From an uncultured Pirellulaceae bacterium (GTDB lineage: Bacteria > Planctomycetota > Planctomycetia > Pirellulales > Pirellulaceae), in contig CAKZVF010000195.1 in assembly GCA_937921995.1 (NCBI GenBank), positions 1 through 59,715 on the forward strand: DNA of 59,715 nt, given 5' to 3'. A program made the translations under genes and the position numbers. Below the pieces are notes generated by a model that worked only from the letters and a program-made list of their open reading frames with translations, was not told where the DNA came from and ran no database searches. This document shows, piece after piece, positions 8,942 to 19,186 of this stretch; the stretch's first letter is position 1; every line of letters begins with the position of its first letter.

Positions 8942-11422
8942 TCAAAGGCCCAACTGATCAGCCAACTCACAACTCTGGCCGACGTCCGTTTTCAATTCGA
9001 TCACGGTTTCGCCGTAGCGGACTTGGCAGCCATTACCCAGCTTCGACCGCAGCGTCGCCGAGGATAGCTTACCATCGGACCACTGCATATCGACTTCGAA
9101 GCCGCCGCGGGCACATAGGCCTTTCACCGAACCATCGGCCCAAGCCTTAGGCAGTGCCGGGAGCAATTCGATTTCTCCGGCATGGGATTGGACGAGTGCT
9201 TCGGCCATGCCGGCGGCGCTGCCAAAGTTGCCGTCGATTTGAAAGGGAGGATGTTTGTCGAATAGGTTGTCATGCGTTGACTTCTTTAAAAGCAGCACGA
9301 TGTTTTCATGGCACTTTTCGGCTTCTTTGAATCGCGCCCAAAAATTTATAATCCACGCGCGGCTCCATCCGGTATGGCCTCCGCCTTGAGCCAACCGTCC
9401 GTCGATCGTCTTGCGAGCCGCGGCGACCATTTCCGGGGCGTTGTTCATGTGGTATTGGCGACCGGGATGCAAAGCGTACAGGTGAGAGATGTGGCGATGC
9501 CCGGGATCGAATTCTTCAAACTCTTCGGTCCATTCCATCAACCGGCCGTCAGCGCCGATCTTCGGCATGGCAAGATTATCAAACGCCGCTTTTACCTTCC
9601 GGGTGAAATCGTCTTCGATGCCAAGAATTTTTGCCGCCTCGATCGTGTTGTTAAACAAATCCCAAATGATCTGCTGGTCCATGGCACAGCCCATCGTGAG
9701 GTTACTGTACAGCTTCTTCGATTCCAGGATCTTCCGTTGTTCGCCGCCGCTTTTCCCTTTGACGGCCTTTTGCTCTTTCGCCAATCGTTCGCGCGTAACT
9801 CCCGGAAGCAAAAATTTGTTCTCCGGCGAGGTATTTGGGCCCGAAACCAGTTTGCCCGTTTCGGGATGTTCCACCAACCAATCCAAAAAGAACAATGAAG
9901 CTTCTTTCAAGATTGGATAAGCCCGTTTTTGCAGAAAGTCTTTGTCTTCGGTGAAGCGATAGTGCTGCATGAAGTGCCGAGTGCACCAGGCGCCGCCGAC
10001 GACCCACTGTCCGTATTGGACGTTGCCAAAAGGAACCGTGCCATGCCAAGCGTCGGAAGTGTGACCCGCAAAGAACCCGCCGACGCCGTAAAGTTCCTTG
10101 GCGGTTTTCTGCCCCGACGGAACCAAGCGTTCGATGTAATCCATAAACGGCAGGTGACACTCCGATAGATTCCCGACTTCGGCAATCCAGTAGTTCATCT
10201 GCATGTTGATGTTGATGTGGTAATCCGCGTTCCACGGCGATGCCATGTCTTTGGCCCAAATGCCCTGTAAGTTGGCGGGCATCGTTCCCGGTCGCGAAGA
10301 CGTGATCAGCAAGTAACGTCCGTACTGAAAATAGAGTGCTTCAAAATCCGGGTCGATCGTCGTGTTGTGTTTGTCTTTGTAGCCTTTGAGTCGCGTTAGC
10401 GTGTCCAGCGTTGATGGCGATCCTAATTTGAGTGCAATTCGGCGAAAAAGCTCTTGATGCGATGCGATCGAATCGGATTTCAGTTGAGCGTAATCTTTAG
10501 ACGCTGCCGCTGTTTCGGTTTGCTGGCAGGCCTTTTTAAGATCATGAGCCAACGGATTGCCGGTGTCGGTGGCGTTGTAGTCCGTCGCGGCGGTGATGTA
10601 GATCACAACCGACGTCGCATCGGTGACGTTAATTTTATCCCCTTCGACGCGCGTCGTGCCGTTTTCGGTGGCGACTTTGTAGCGGCTGGCGAATTTCACG
10701 CCTAAATGCTTATTGCCGTGAGACGCTTGACCCATTGCGACCAGCGTATCATCTCCGTCGGCGACCACTGAAAATTTGCCTCGCCGTTTGACCTGCATTG
10801 AAAACGAAACGGCCCCCGGTTTGTCGGCAGTAACCCGCATCACAAACACATCATCGACGGGGCTGATGAACTGCTCACGTACATAGTTGACGCCGCTGCT
10901 TGAATAGCGCGTGGTGGTGACGGCGGTGTCAAGATTCAGATCCCGCCGATATTCGGTCGCGCTGCCGGCGTGGCCAAAATCGAAGGTTAGATCCGAAAGC
11001 GGTTGGTAGCTGCGCGGCGAAATTCGTGCCGTCAGCACCGATTGCTGTAGGGCTTGCGCTTCGGTGTATTTCCCTTCAAACAACAGTGCGCGGACTTTGT
11101 CGACCGTTGCGCTGACGTTTTCCTTAACCTCGGGGATCGGTGGTCCGGCCCAGATCGTGTTCTCGTTGAGCGTGATGCGTTCTTGGCCGACGCCGCCGTA
11201 AACCATCGCGCCCAGTCGACCATTGCCCAGCGGCAGCGCGTCTTCCCAAATCACGGCGGGCTGTTTGTACCACAAGGACAGCGGCGCCTCGGGCGGTTGA
11301 TCAAGCGCGGTCAGGTTGACGGTTTCTTTGTGTTTGAAGTAGTTCTTTTGCGCCTGTAGATCAGAGGTCAAAAGCAAGAACAAAAGAAGGAGAAATGTGC
11401 CGGTGTAAATTTGCTTTTTCAT
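8942..11422 (-). CDS. Glycoside hydrolase family 95 alpha-L-fucosidase-like enzyme
   Basis: An 826-residue exported enzyme. The signal peptide [18 protein letters not shown] fixes the start at 11422. The GH95 N-terminal beta domain begins with [19 protein letters not shown] and [13 protein letters not shown]. The (alpha/alpha)6 catalytic core contains [13 protein letters not shown] (two catalytic-site Asn), [10 protein letters not shown] (Glu of SPE is the probable general acid) and [17 protein letters not shown] (Asp). These correspond, from memory, to N421, N423, E566 and D766 of Bifidobacterium AfcA. GH95 removes terminal alpha-1,2-linked fucose or related galactose by inversion. Its neighbours are a sulfatase and dockerin proteins. 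Confidence 0.92.
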   Translation of the reverse strand: MKKQIYTGTFLLLLFLLLTSDLQAQKNYFKHKETVNLTALDQPPEAPLSLWYKQPAVIWEDALPLGNGRLGAMVYGGVGQERITLNENTIWAGPPIPEVKENVSATVDKVRALLFEGKYTEAQALQQSVLTARISPRSYQPLSDLTFDFGHAGSATEYRRDLNLDTAVTTTRYSSSGVNYVREQFISPVDDVFVMRVTADKPGAVSFSMQVKRRGKFSVVADGDDTLVAMGQASHGNKHLGVKFASRYKVATENGTTRVEGDKINVTDATSVVIYITAATDYNATDTGNPLAHDLKKACQQTETAAASKDYAQLKSDSIASHQELFRRIALKLGSPSTLDTLTRLKGYKDKHNTTIDPDFEALYFQYGRYLLITSSRPGTMPANLQGIWAKDMASPWNADYHININMQMNYWIAEVGNLSECHLPFMDYIERLVPSGQKTAKELYGVGGFFAGHTSDAWHGTVPFGNVQYGQWVVGGAWCTRHFMQHYRFTEDKDFLQKRAYPILKEASLFFLDWLVEHPETGKLVSGPNTSPENKFLLPGVTRERLAKEQKAVKGKSGGEQRKILESKKLYSNLTMGCAMDQQIIWDLFNNTIEAAKILGIEDDFTRKVKAAFDNLAMPKIGADGRLMEWTEEFEEFDPGHRHISHLYALHPGRQYHMNNAPEMVAAARKTIDGRLAQGGGHTGWSRAWIINFWARFKEAEKCHENIVLLLKKSTHDNLFDKHPPFQIDGNFGSAAGMAEALVQSHAGEIELLPALPKAWADGSVKGLCARGGFEVDMQWSDGKLSSATLRSKLGNGCQVRYGETVIELKTDVGQSCELADQLGL

Positions 11423-11495
11423 GAAAGCATAATAGCACGAAAGCTGTTCATTGAATCCGAGGGCGCTAAAATGGCAACAAAGAAATCGAACTCGC

Positions 11496-12230
11496 TCATC
11501 CACCAAGTATCTCAACAAACGCAGCGATATCGAAGAAGTTCACTTCGCCGTCTACGTTGCAATCGGCCTCGATTAGAAAATGGCCGGAGGTCAGCGTTTG
11601 AATGAACGGTGTGATATCCAGAAAGTTCGCTTCGCCGTCAAAGTTGCAGTCGCCCAGGATCGGAGGAAGGCCAAGCGGAACGACGATGACCAGTGTTACC
11701 TCATTGCCGGCAAACGACCAGGTATACATCCCTTCCTCTAAACCAAGGTCGACGAAACTGCGGTTGTGGAAGGTCATTTCACTAGAGAGAAAATCACCCG
11801 AGACGTAGCCTTGGGGGACGGCGATGTACGGCGCGTGTCCTAAAATGGGGTTCAACGGATTGGCGGCGAAGCCATGTACGTCACCTGAACCCGAGTCAGG
11901 AAGAGAAGTGAAGGTCCCAAACCCGAACGAATTCGGGCCACTTACTGGTTCCGCATTCGGGTTGAAATAAACGTCGACCGGCTGGTTGAGTTCGCCTGAA
12001 CCGGTGGTGAGGTTCGCGTTTGCGGTGGGATCCGCGTTTGTGGCCGGCTGCAACGCGCCGCCAAAAATTTCGGTTGAGCCAAGCACCAAATTCGTCGTAT
12101 CGACGGTGCCGGCGGACGTTACGACCACGTCATTCCTGTATTGCAGCACTTCAATGTACAAATCGCCCGCAGCGGTTTGACAAGCCGATGAGAAAAACGT
12201 GGCAAGGACGCATAAGATGAATGTTCTCAT
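11496..12230 (-). CDS. Secreted protein of unknown function with C-terminal dockerin-like tail
   Basis: A 244-residue protein. The signal peptide [22 protein letters not shown] places the start at the ATG at 12230, not further upstream. The middle (about 30-175) is a beta-rich domain I do not recognise, with [21 protein letters not shown] and [19 protein letters not shown], as in planctomycete PEP-CTERM/dockerin reader domains. The tail holds two calcium-loop segments, [18 protein letters not shown] and [18 protein letters not shown], 34 residues apart. It ends five residues later. It is expressed in the same direction as the GH95 gene below it. Confidence 0.8.
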   Translation of the reverse strand: MRTFILCVLATFFSSACQTAAGDLYIEVLQYRNDVVVTSAGTVDTTNLVLGSTEIFGGALQPATNADPTANANLTTGSGELNQPVDVYFNPNAEPVSGPNSFGFGTFTSLPDSGSGDVHGFAANPLNPILGHAPYIAVPQGYVSGDFLSSEMTFHNRSFVDLGLEEGMYTWSFAGNEVTLVIVVPLGLPPILGDCNFDGEANFLDITPFIQTLTSGHFLIEADCNVDGEVNFFDIAAFVEILGG

Positions 12231-12286
12231 GAATGGCTCGTTAGGTTTCAGGACTGCGTGCAAAGTCACGGCCGTTTTGTTGAAGC

Positions 12287-14623
12287 TTAATTTTGAGCCA
12301 GAATATCAATAAAGGCGATGATGTCCACGAAGTTCACGACATCGTCTTGATTGCAATCTGCCTCTGTCAGAAAACCATCATTTCTTAGTATTTCAATAAA
12401 CGGAGCGACGTCAAGCAGATTTACTTCACAGTCTTGATTGACGTCACCCAAGATAGCGGGCTTGGCCTGGCTGAAAAATAAATAGCCTTCATTGATAGTG
12501 CCATAGAAAGTACTGATCAAGAAATCGGTCGCGCCATCGTTGTTGATGTCTCCGTCGGCTCTTGAGGAGAAACCGAACTGGTCGCCGGCTGAATTCCCGT
12601 CGAAGGTATTTAGCACTCGTCCATCAGCACCCGAAAGCAAACGGGCGCTGCCGCTATCGACGCCGTTGTTATCGTCCAAGGGCGCCCCGACGATTAGGTC
12701 AGCGGTTCCGTCGGCGTTGGCATCGCCGACGCCCGTCACGGAGATGCCGAATTGATCGCCCGCCGAATCGCCGTCGAAGGTGAAGATGACGCTGCCATCG
12801 GAACCTGAGAAAAGTACAACGCTACCACTGTCGACGCCGTTGTTGTCAGCAAAGGGGGCTCCCACAGCCACGTCGTCAAACCCATCGCCGTTGACATCGC
12901 CGATGCCGGCAACGGATAAACCAAACCGGTCGCCAGCGGAGGCTCCATCGAAGCTGAACAGCACACTGCCGTCGGATCCGGAAAACAGTCGGGCGCTTCC
13001 GCTGCCGATACCGTTGTTGTCATCAAAAGGTGCTCCCACAATCAGATCGGCAACTCCATCGCCATTGACATCACCGGCGGCGGCGACGGCGGCCCCGAAT
13101 TGATCGCCCGGAGAATCACCATCGAAGCTGTAGATGACACTGCCGTCGGATCCTGAGACCACCCGCGCACTCCCGCTGTCGGTACCGTTGTTGTCGTTCA
13201 GCGGAGCTCCCTCGATTCTGTCATCGACGCCATCGCCATCGACGTCGCCCGCGTCGGTGACGGTTCTGCCGAAAAGGTCACCTGCGGAATCTCCGAAGAA
13301 GCTGAACAGAGAAGTGCCGTCAGTTCCGGAGAACACACGCACGCTACCGTTGTTTTCGCCATTGGTGTCATCGCTTGGGGCGCCCACGACTACATCAGCT
13401 GCCCCATCGCCATTGGTATCCGCGCCGCAAGTTGATCGGCCAAAGGAGTAACCATCGGATTCACCATTCAAATTGTAAATGACGCTGCCGTCAGCTCCCG
13501 AAAACACACGCGCGCTACCGCTTTCGGCGCCGTTGTTGTCATCTCTGGGAGCTCCAACAATCAGGTCGGAATTCCCATCGCCATTGATGTCCGCACCGCT
13601 GACGGACCGGCCAAAAATATCACCTGCGGAATCACCGTTGAAGCTGTAGAGTACGCTGCCGTCGGCGCCGGAGAACACGCGCGCACTTCCGCTGTTTTCG
13701 CCATTGTTGTCATCGAGTGGGATTCCCACGATGAGGTCCGCAAACCCGTCGCCGTTGACATCGCCCGGTCCACCGACGGCTCTGCCCATAAAGTCGCCTG
13801 CGGAATCCCCGTTGAATGTGTAAAGTGCGCTGCCGTCGGTGCCCGAGAGCACTCGGGCGCTACCGCTGTTGAGCCCTGTGTTGTCATCACCTGAGGCGCC
13901 GACGATCAAATCCGCAAACCCGTCACCGTTGACGTCGCCGGTATTGCTGACTGCGAAACCAAACTCGTCGCCGGCGGAATCGCCATCGGAGTTGTACAGC
14001 ACACTACCGTCGGCTCCGGAGAACACGCGCACGCTACCGCTGTTAACGCCATTGTTGTCATCGCCTCGGATGCCCACAATCAGATCAGAAACCCCATCGC
14101 CGTTGACATCGCCTCCACCACTGACCGCGGCGCCAAATTCATCGCCCGCCGAATCGCCATTGAAGCTGTAGAGGACGCTGCCATCAGCTCCGGAAAACAC
14201 TTGAGCGCTACCGCTGTTTGTGCCATTGTTGTCATCGCTGGGGGCGCCTACGATCAGATCCGCGAACCCGTCGCCGTTAACGTCGCCAGCGCCGCTGACG
14301 GAGAACCCAAAAAGGTCTTCGGCGGAATCCCCTTCGAAGAGGTGAAGCACGGTGCCGTCAGCGCCCGAAAGCACACGCGCGCTTCCACTGTTGTTGCCGT
14401 TCTTGTTATCAAGTGCGGCTCCCGCAATTAGATCGTCAACTCCATCACCGTTGACATCACCGGCGCACCTGACGGATTCACCAAAAGCGTCGTTGGTTGA
14501 TTCACCGTCGATGGTGAATAATGGGGCATGCGTGAAGGTTTGTGCGAGCGTTTGCGTGACAGTCAACGCACAGGTGATCAGCATACAAAATGAAAAGCGA
14601 TAGGTGACTTGTTGAATATTCAT
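12287..14623 (-). CDS. FG-GAP (integrin-alpha-like) repeat protein with dockerin-like tail
   Basis: A 778-residue exported protein. MNIQQVTYRFSFCMLITC begins a signal peptide ending near TLAQ, so the start is the ATG at 14623. The frame is open further upstream, but that stretch reads as non-coding. Eleven tandem repeats of 57-58 residues follow, each with GDVNGDGxxDLIVGAP and SGSARVFSGADGS, plus a partial twelfth. This forms a calcium-binding beta-propeller-like solenoid, probably two stacked propellers. The C-terminus carries GDVNQDCEVNLLDVAPFI and ADCNQDDVVNFVDIIAFI, the dockerin pair shared by its neighbours. Its role is likely surface binding; no enzymatic motif was seen. Confidence 0.88.
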   Translation of the reverse strand: MNIQQVTYRFSFCMLITCALTVTQTLAQTFTHAPLFTIDGESTNDAFGESVRCAGDVNGDGVDDLIAGAALDNKNGNNSGSARVLSGADGTVLHLFEGDSAEDLFGFSVSGAGDVNGDGFADLIVGAPSDDNNGTNSGSAQVFSGADGSVLYSFNGDSAGDEFGAAVSGGGDVNGDGVSDLIVGIRGDDNNGVNSGSVRVFSGADGSVLYNSDGDSAGDEFGFAVSNTGDVNGDGFADLIVGASGDDNTGLNSGSARVLSGTDGSALYTFNGDSAGDFMGRAVGGPGDVNGDGFADLIVGIPLDDNNGENSGSARVFSGADGSVLYSFNGDSAGDIFGRSVSGADINGDGNSDLIVGAPRDDNNGAESGSARVFSGADGSVIYNLNGESDGYSFGRSTCGADTNGDGAADVVVGAPSDDTNGENNGSVRVFSGTDGTSLFSFFGDSAGDLFGRTVTDAGDVDGDGVDDRIEGAPLNDNNGTDSGSARVVSGSDGSVIYSFDGDSPGDQFGAAVAAAGDVNGDGVADLIVGAPFDDNNGIGSGSARLFSGSDGSVLFSFDGASAGDRFGLSVAGIGDVNGDGFDDVAVGAPFADNNGVDSGSVVLFSGSDGSVIFTFDGDSAGDQFGISVTGVGDANADGTADLIVGAPLDDNNGVDSGSARLLSGADGRVLNTFDGNSAGDQFGFSSRADGDINNDGATDFLISTFYGTINEGYLFFSQAKPAILGDVNQDCEVNLLDVAPFIEILRNDGFLTEADCNQDDVVNFVDIIAFIDILAQN
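12605..14512 (-). repeat. Eleven tandem ~174-bp coding repeats
   Basis: The FG-GAP units are 174 bp (nine copies) or 171 bp (two copies) and are similar at DNA as well as protein level. Examples are the recurring GTTGTTGTCATC and CCGTCGGCGCC-type blocks on the plus strand. This points to recent amplification or gene conversion and makes the region prone to assembly collapse. Confidence 0.85.
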
Positions 14624-14975
14624 AGAATCAATTTTAGCAACCAAGAAATTGCGATTGTCAATGTTTTTCTCTGTGGCTTCACTTTTCCGGGTTCGCCCGC
14701 TTACAAGAAGGACTCTTTCTCTACTGAACCTAACGCCGAGGCGCTTCAAGCTTTTTCTGGAGGATAAACCTCCGCGTTTTGGCTCCTCTGAGCTTGGCGG
14801 AAGAATATTACCGCGCGCAGAGACGCGCAGCCGCAGAGGTTTCTTTTTAAAGAATGAGCCTCGGTTTTGATAACCAGATGGAGAGGGACGCAAAGGGCAT
14901 AGCACTTAAGTGAGGCCGACCCTTTATTCCCTTTCTAACGCCAACGATCAAAACGTTACGCGGTTTGTTGGACGC
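14624..14975. other. Non-coding gap between two repeat-protein genes
   Basis: This gap of 352 bp holds the leader of the FG-GAP gene and the end of the beta-helix gene region. It contains several short imperfect palindromes such as CGCGCAGAGACGCGCAG at about 14815 and a TCCTGGAGGATAAACCTCC-like segment near 14760. No convincing gene was seen. Confidence 0.5.
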
Positions 14976-17381
14976 TTAAGCGCTCAAAAGTATTTGAATG
15001 AATGGATGTATATCTAAAAAGTTCACCACACCATCTTGGTTGCAATCAGCTTGAGCTCGATAAGCTCCAGTGGCCAGAATTGCAATAAACGTAGGAATGT
15101 CTGAAAGGTCGATGACTCCATTGAGATTGACATCACCCAAGCTGGCCGGCGAAACAAGCGTCACGGTCAGCGTCGCGTCCGGCTCGAACCAGGCAACGTG
15201 TGCCCCGACGTAGCGTGGGTTGAGCACGAAGCTGAATTGCTCGCCATCGGCAAGGAATCCCGAAAGCGTCACGCCCCGATCGGTGATGGTGAAGGCTTCT
15301 CCTGGCACCAAAGCCTCCAGCTCATCACCATCAATCGAAAACGCGCTACCGAAGATATTTACGGCGCTGCCGGATTCGGCATTAACGCCACGCTCCACTT
15401 CCCCGCCACTGATGTTCACCACACTGCCATCGAAGGCTTTAAAGTTGACACCCCTGTCCACGCCACGGATGTTCACCACACTGCCGTTATAGGCGTAGGC
15501 CGTGCCTACGGTCCCGCCGCTAATAGTCACTTCGCTATCGAAGACAAAAAACGAACCCACGGCCCCGCCGCTGATGTTGACCACACTGCCGTCAAAGGCG
15601 GAAAGGCCTAGGCCCGTTATCCCACCACTAATATTGACCACGCTGCCGGCCGCTTCAGCCCATTCGCCCAAGTGCCCCCCCAATACGTTTAGCGTAGCGT
15701 CGATGATTGCGAAGTTCTCGCGCAGGGATCCGCCAGCTTCGAGACTAAGCGTTTGGCCTGTCCTTAACCCGGAAGAACCACTGACGACCGGAGTGTTGAT
15801 TACATTTGGACTAAGATCTATTGCCGGCAAAACGACGTTTGTCAGGCTCACGTTCACCAATTCATCCGAAGCGGCATCGCTGAAAATAAAGGACGAACCA
15901 TCGGCGAGTGTGCCAGTGAAAACATCGTCGTCAGCGAGAGTAATTGTACTGCCAGAAAAATCAGCTCCGTTGAGACGGAACTCGCCACCTATCAACTCGA
16001 CGTCACTTCCATCGGTTGCTGAAAATCTTCGACTAACGGACCCACCGCTGATGTTTACCACACTACCGGATTCGGCACTCAAGTTACCCAAGCTGATCCC
16101 CACGGTCCCACCGCTGATGTTCACTGCGCTGCCGGATTTCGCATTGGCATCAATGACGGTCCCGCCACTGATATTCACTTGGCTGCCGTCCATGGCATTT
16201 AGAACTTGCAACGTCCCGCCATTGATCTTCACCGCGCTGCCAGATTGTGCAGAAAAAGTTCTCTGTAGATCCCCACCACTGAAGTGCACCTTACTACCAT
16301 CCAACGCGGTAAAGCCATTGCCAAAACGCCCGCCGTTAATGCGTACCACACTGCCGTCGAAGGCAGTAAAGTCACGGGCCACATCCCCGCCGCTGATGTT
16401 CACCACGCTGTTGTATGCCTCGGCAAACTGACCCACTTCCCCATCCTCTACGTTCAGCGTTGCATTGACTATCGCGAAGTTATGGGGAAGGGATCCACCG
16501 GTCTGAAGCGTCAAGGTTTGCCCCGCCCTCAACCCGGAAGGTCCACTGGCAACCGGAGCGTTAATCGTAATCGGACTGGGATCCGCTGGGGGCAAAGTGG
16601 ATGCTGTTAGAGTCACGTTTGCTAACTCATCCGAAGTGGCGTGGCTGAAAATGAAAGACGAACCATCGGCAAGGGTGCCAGTGAAAACATCACCGTCGGC
16701 AAGAGTAATTGTACTGCCAGAGAAATCGGTTCCATTGAGACGGAACTCGCCGCCAATCAACTCTACGTCACTACCAGCGACTGCCGAAAAGGGATGACCA
16801 AAGGCCCCGCCGCTGATGTTCACTGCGCTGCCGGATAAGGCAGTGAAGTTGACGCCCATGTTTCCGCCACTGATGGTCACGACACTACCGGAGAGGGCCT
16901 CAAATCCACTGCCAACGGTTCCGCCAGTGATATTCACCGCGCTGCCGGAGAGGGCCTCAAAGAAGTTGCTTACGGTCCCACCGGTAATGTTCACAACACT
17001 GCCCGTTCCGGCATCAAAGTAGCGGCCCACAAAACCGTCGCTGATATTCACTTCACTGCCCAATTGAGCACTGAACAAGCGGTCTACGGACCCGCCATTG
17101 ATATTCACCTCGCTGCCGGAGAGGGCCTCAAAATAGCCCCCCAAATCCCCGTCGTCATTGACATTGAGTTGAGTGGTCTGCCCGGCTATCCCTCCAACGC
17201 TCTCAAAAATAAAACCCGCGATGACTGCCTCGTCGCCGGGCAGGTTCAGGACGGTGTCAAAGAGTTCTGACGGCGAGGTCCCCGGCCCGTTGACCTGAGC
17301 CAAGGTCGGCGAATTCAAGAGCACCAAGGTGCCTACGCAGCAGACGAGAAAAAGTTGTGCTTTTCCAATAGCTTGATTCAT
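14976..17381 (-). CDS. Secreted beta-helix protein with VNISGG repeats and dockerin-like tail
   Basis: An 801-residue protein starting at the ATG at 17381, which gives the signal peptide MNQAIGKAQLFLVCCVGTL. About 30 repeats of roughly 20 residues follow, pattern F-x-A-x-x-G-S-x-V-N-I-S-G-G-x-V, as expected for a right-handed parallel beta-helix or autotransporter-like solenoid. The helix is broken twice by a conserved insert containing FRLNGxDFSGSTITLADxD and GQTLxLxxGGSL. The protein is thus two large paralogous modules plus a third shorter stretch. The C-terminal GDVNLNGVIDLSDIPTFI and ADCNQDGVVNFLDIHPFI are the dockerin pair. No catalytic motif was seen; surface binding or structure is likely. 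Confidence 0.83.
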   Translation of the reverse strand: MNQAIGKAQLFLVCCVGTLVLLNSPTLAQVNGPGTSPSELFDTVLNLPGDEAVIAGFIFESVGGIAGQTTQLNVNDDGDLGGYFEALSGSEVNINGGSVDRLFSAQLGSEVNISDGFVGRYFDAGTGSVVNITGGTVSNFFEALSGSAVNITGGTVGSGFEALSGSVVTISGGNMGVNFTALSGSAVNISGGAFGHPFSAVAGSDVELIGGEFRLNGTDFSGSTITLADGDVFTGTLADGSSFIFSHATSDELANVTLTASTLPPADPSPITINAPVASGPSGLRAGQTLTLQTGGSLPHNFAIVNATLNVEDGEVGQFAEAYNSVVNISGGDVARDFTAFDGSVVRINGGRFGNGFTALDGSKVHFSGGDLQRTFSAQSGSAVKINGGTLQVLNAMDGSQVNISGGTVIDANAKSGSAVNISGGTVGISLGNLSAESGSVVNISGGSVSRRFSATDGSDVELIGGEFRLNGADFSGSTITLADDDVFTGTLADGSSFIFSDAASDELVNVSLTNVVLPAIDLSPNVINTPVVSGSSGLRTGQTLSLEAGGSLRENFAIIDATLNVLGGHLGEWAEAAGSVVNISGGITGLGLSAFDGSVVNISGGAVGSFFVFDSEVTISGGTVGTAYAYNGSVVNIRGVDRGVNFKAFDGSVVNISGGEVERGVNAESGSAVNIFGSAFSIDGDELEALVPGEAFTITDRGVTLSGFLADGEQFSFVLNPRYVGAHVAWFEPDATLTVTLVSPASLGDVNLNGVIDLSDIPTFIAILATGAYRAQADCNQDGVVNFLDIHPFIQILLSA

Positions 17382-17682
17382 CGGTTGGCTCCAACGATTT
17401 GGTCTCGGTTTGAAAATCAATAGCAGCGTCCGGCAACTGCCGTGCGTCAAAATAAGTGAATGTGCTTCGATCCACTGTCACAAAGATCTACGTTCATATA
17501 ATACTGCATGATTTTTATTGCCACTGTAAGTTTTCAGGAGGCGACGTGTTCAAACCGTCGCTGACGCTATTTTTCCAACAGATGCAACATGGCCGTGTCG
17601 TAAAACGGCAAGAGAAGGCGGTTCATTCTTTGCCGGTTTATCTTCTGTTTGACTCAAGCGCGTTCTTATGCCGTGGGGAGTT
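17382..17682. other. Upstream region of the beta-helix gene
   Basis: About 300 bp between the start of the beta-helix gene and the stop of the sulfatase, both on the minus strand. It is AT-rich around 17490-17530 and probably holds the promoter of the beta-helix gene, but no box could be fixed with confidence. Confidence 0.4.
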
Positions 17683-19152
17683 TTAGAGGCCGACGCCCGT
17701 TCCTTGGGCTTCAGTTTTGTTGCCCCAGACGATCTGCCAAGGATCCTTGGTTTGGATCTGCAGAGCTTTCATTTTCTCTTTCATTGTCACAAGCAATTTG
17801 GCGTGCTGAGGGGCGTTGGCTAAATTGTTCAGTTCGTCAGGATCTGCCTCTAAATCATACAGCTCAAATTTTGGACGGAATAAATAGTCTTTGACTTTCC
17901 GTTTTCCGAACAGAGGTTGTTGCGCCCGGTGAATGCTCTGCCAAGTCGATGCGGTCCAAAGATCCGACGCGAAAGGATATTCCAGCCCGGCAGCGATGTT
18001 GAAAATCAGTTTCATGTTGCCTGATCGCACCACACGCATCGGGTAGTACATCGTTAATTCGTGAAAATTATGAGCGGCAAACATTTCGTCCCAACCCTCG
18101 GGATCGGTTTGGTCGAGTATGTTGCGAAAGCTCTTGCCGTGGAAGTCACCGGCTTTAAATGGAACCCCGGCAAAGTCCAAAATCGTTGGCGTGAGGTCAA
18201 CCCAAGTCACGATCGCATTGTTCACAGATCCTTGGGCGGCGGATCTAGGATCTTTAACGATCAGCGGCAATCGGATTCCCGGTTCGTAAACGGTCGTTTT
18301 GGCTCCCGGGAATGCGATGCCGTTGTCCGACAGATAGATGATAATCGTATTGTCGGATTTGCCAGATTTTTCGAGCAACTTAAGTAACCGCCCCAACCCT
18401 TGGTCGATGCGCGAGACGGACTGATAGTACTGAGCAAGTTCAGCGCGGCACTCAACCGTGTCGGGCAAAAACGGCGGCACTCGTACCGTTTGCGGATCAT
18501 ACTTTTCGGTTGTCACACCAGGATATCCTTCAGGACGATTTCCAAAAGAATTGGGGGCGTTCCAAGGTTCGGGAGTGAAAGGGTCCCCGCGATGCGGATC
18601 GTCGGGACAGAAGTAAAGGAAGAACGGTTTTTCGCCCGCGATGACTGGTTGGCACAAGTCCGCCATTTCGACAGTGCTGCGTGGATCGGCTTTGAGTACT
18701 TTTGTAAAACGGTAGACCGAATCCGGAGCCAGATGGTATTTGCCGATACGCGCCGTTTCGTATCCCGCCTTTTCCATCAGCACCGGAAGCGATGCCACAT
18801 CCGGGAACGTGCTGAAATGGTGGTAGTCGTGAACATGCCCATAGGAACCTGTGGCGTGACCATACTTGCCCGTCAAAATTACGGATCGACTGGCGGCACA
18901 ACTGGCACTGGTGCAATAGGCGTTAGTGAACTTAACACCTTGGTCCGCCAGACGATCCATGTTGGTAGTTCGAATCACCGGATTGCCATAACATCCGAGC
19001 GCGTCGAGTCCATGATCATCGGAGACAAACAAGACCACGTTGGGTTTCTCCGTCGCATGCGTTTCGCCCAGGCAGACTGAATCTTCCAAGATCACCGCCG
19101 CCAGCGCGACCGTGAAAGCAAAGTGAGTGAAGAAGCGCAGCCGTGGAATCAT
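17683..19152 (-). CDS. Secreted sulfatase with C-A-A-S-R formylglycine motif (heparan N-sulfatase-like)
   Basis: A 489-residue exported sulfatase. A hydrophobic N-terminus (FFTHFAFTVALAAVILEDS) precedes NVVLFVSDDHGLDALGCYG, the metal-binding start of the sulfatase fold. The modified cysteine is C85 in CAASR, followed by GKYGH. DDPHRGDPF and LSDNGIAFPGAKTT supply further active-site residues. The DDHG variant and short C-terminal half resemble the N-sulfoglucosamine sulfohydrolase branch. It lies 34 bp downstream of the acetylesterase on the same strand, so the two are probably co-transcribed and act on one sulfated, acetylated substrate (inference). Confidence 0.9.
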   Translation of the reverse strand: MIPRLRFFTHFAFTVALAAVILEDSVCLGETHATEKPNVVLFVSDDHGLDALGCYGNPVIRTTNMDRLADQGVKFTNAYCTSASCAASRSVILTGKYGHATGSYGHVHDYHHFSTFPDVASLPVLMEKAGYETARIGKYHLAPDSVYRFTKVLKADPRSTVEMADLCQPVIAGEKPFFLYFCPDDPHRGDPFTPEPWNAPNSFGNRPEGYPGVTTEKYDPQTVRVPPFLPDTVECRAELAQYYQSVSRIDQGLGRLLKLLEKSGKSDNTIIIYLSDNGIAFPGAKTTVYEPGIRLPLIVKDPRSAAQGSVNNAIVTWVDLTPTILDFAGVPFKAGDFHGKSFRNILDQTDPEGWDEMFAAHNFHELTMYYPMRVVRSGNMKLIFNIAAGLEYPFASDLWTASTWQSIHRAQQPLFGKRKVKDYLFRPKFELYDLEADPDELNNLANAPQHAKLLVTMKEKMKALQIQTKDPWQIVWGNKTEAQGTGVGL

Positions 19153-19186
19153 GTTTTCTTTCGTACGTATTTGGTTGTCGCAGATT

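Noticed and set aside
14624-14905. N-terminal extension of the FG-GAP protein
   Set aside because: The segment is basic, non-coding-like and precedes a good signal peptide start at 14623.
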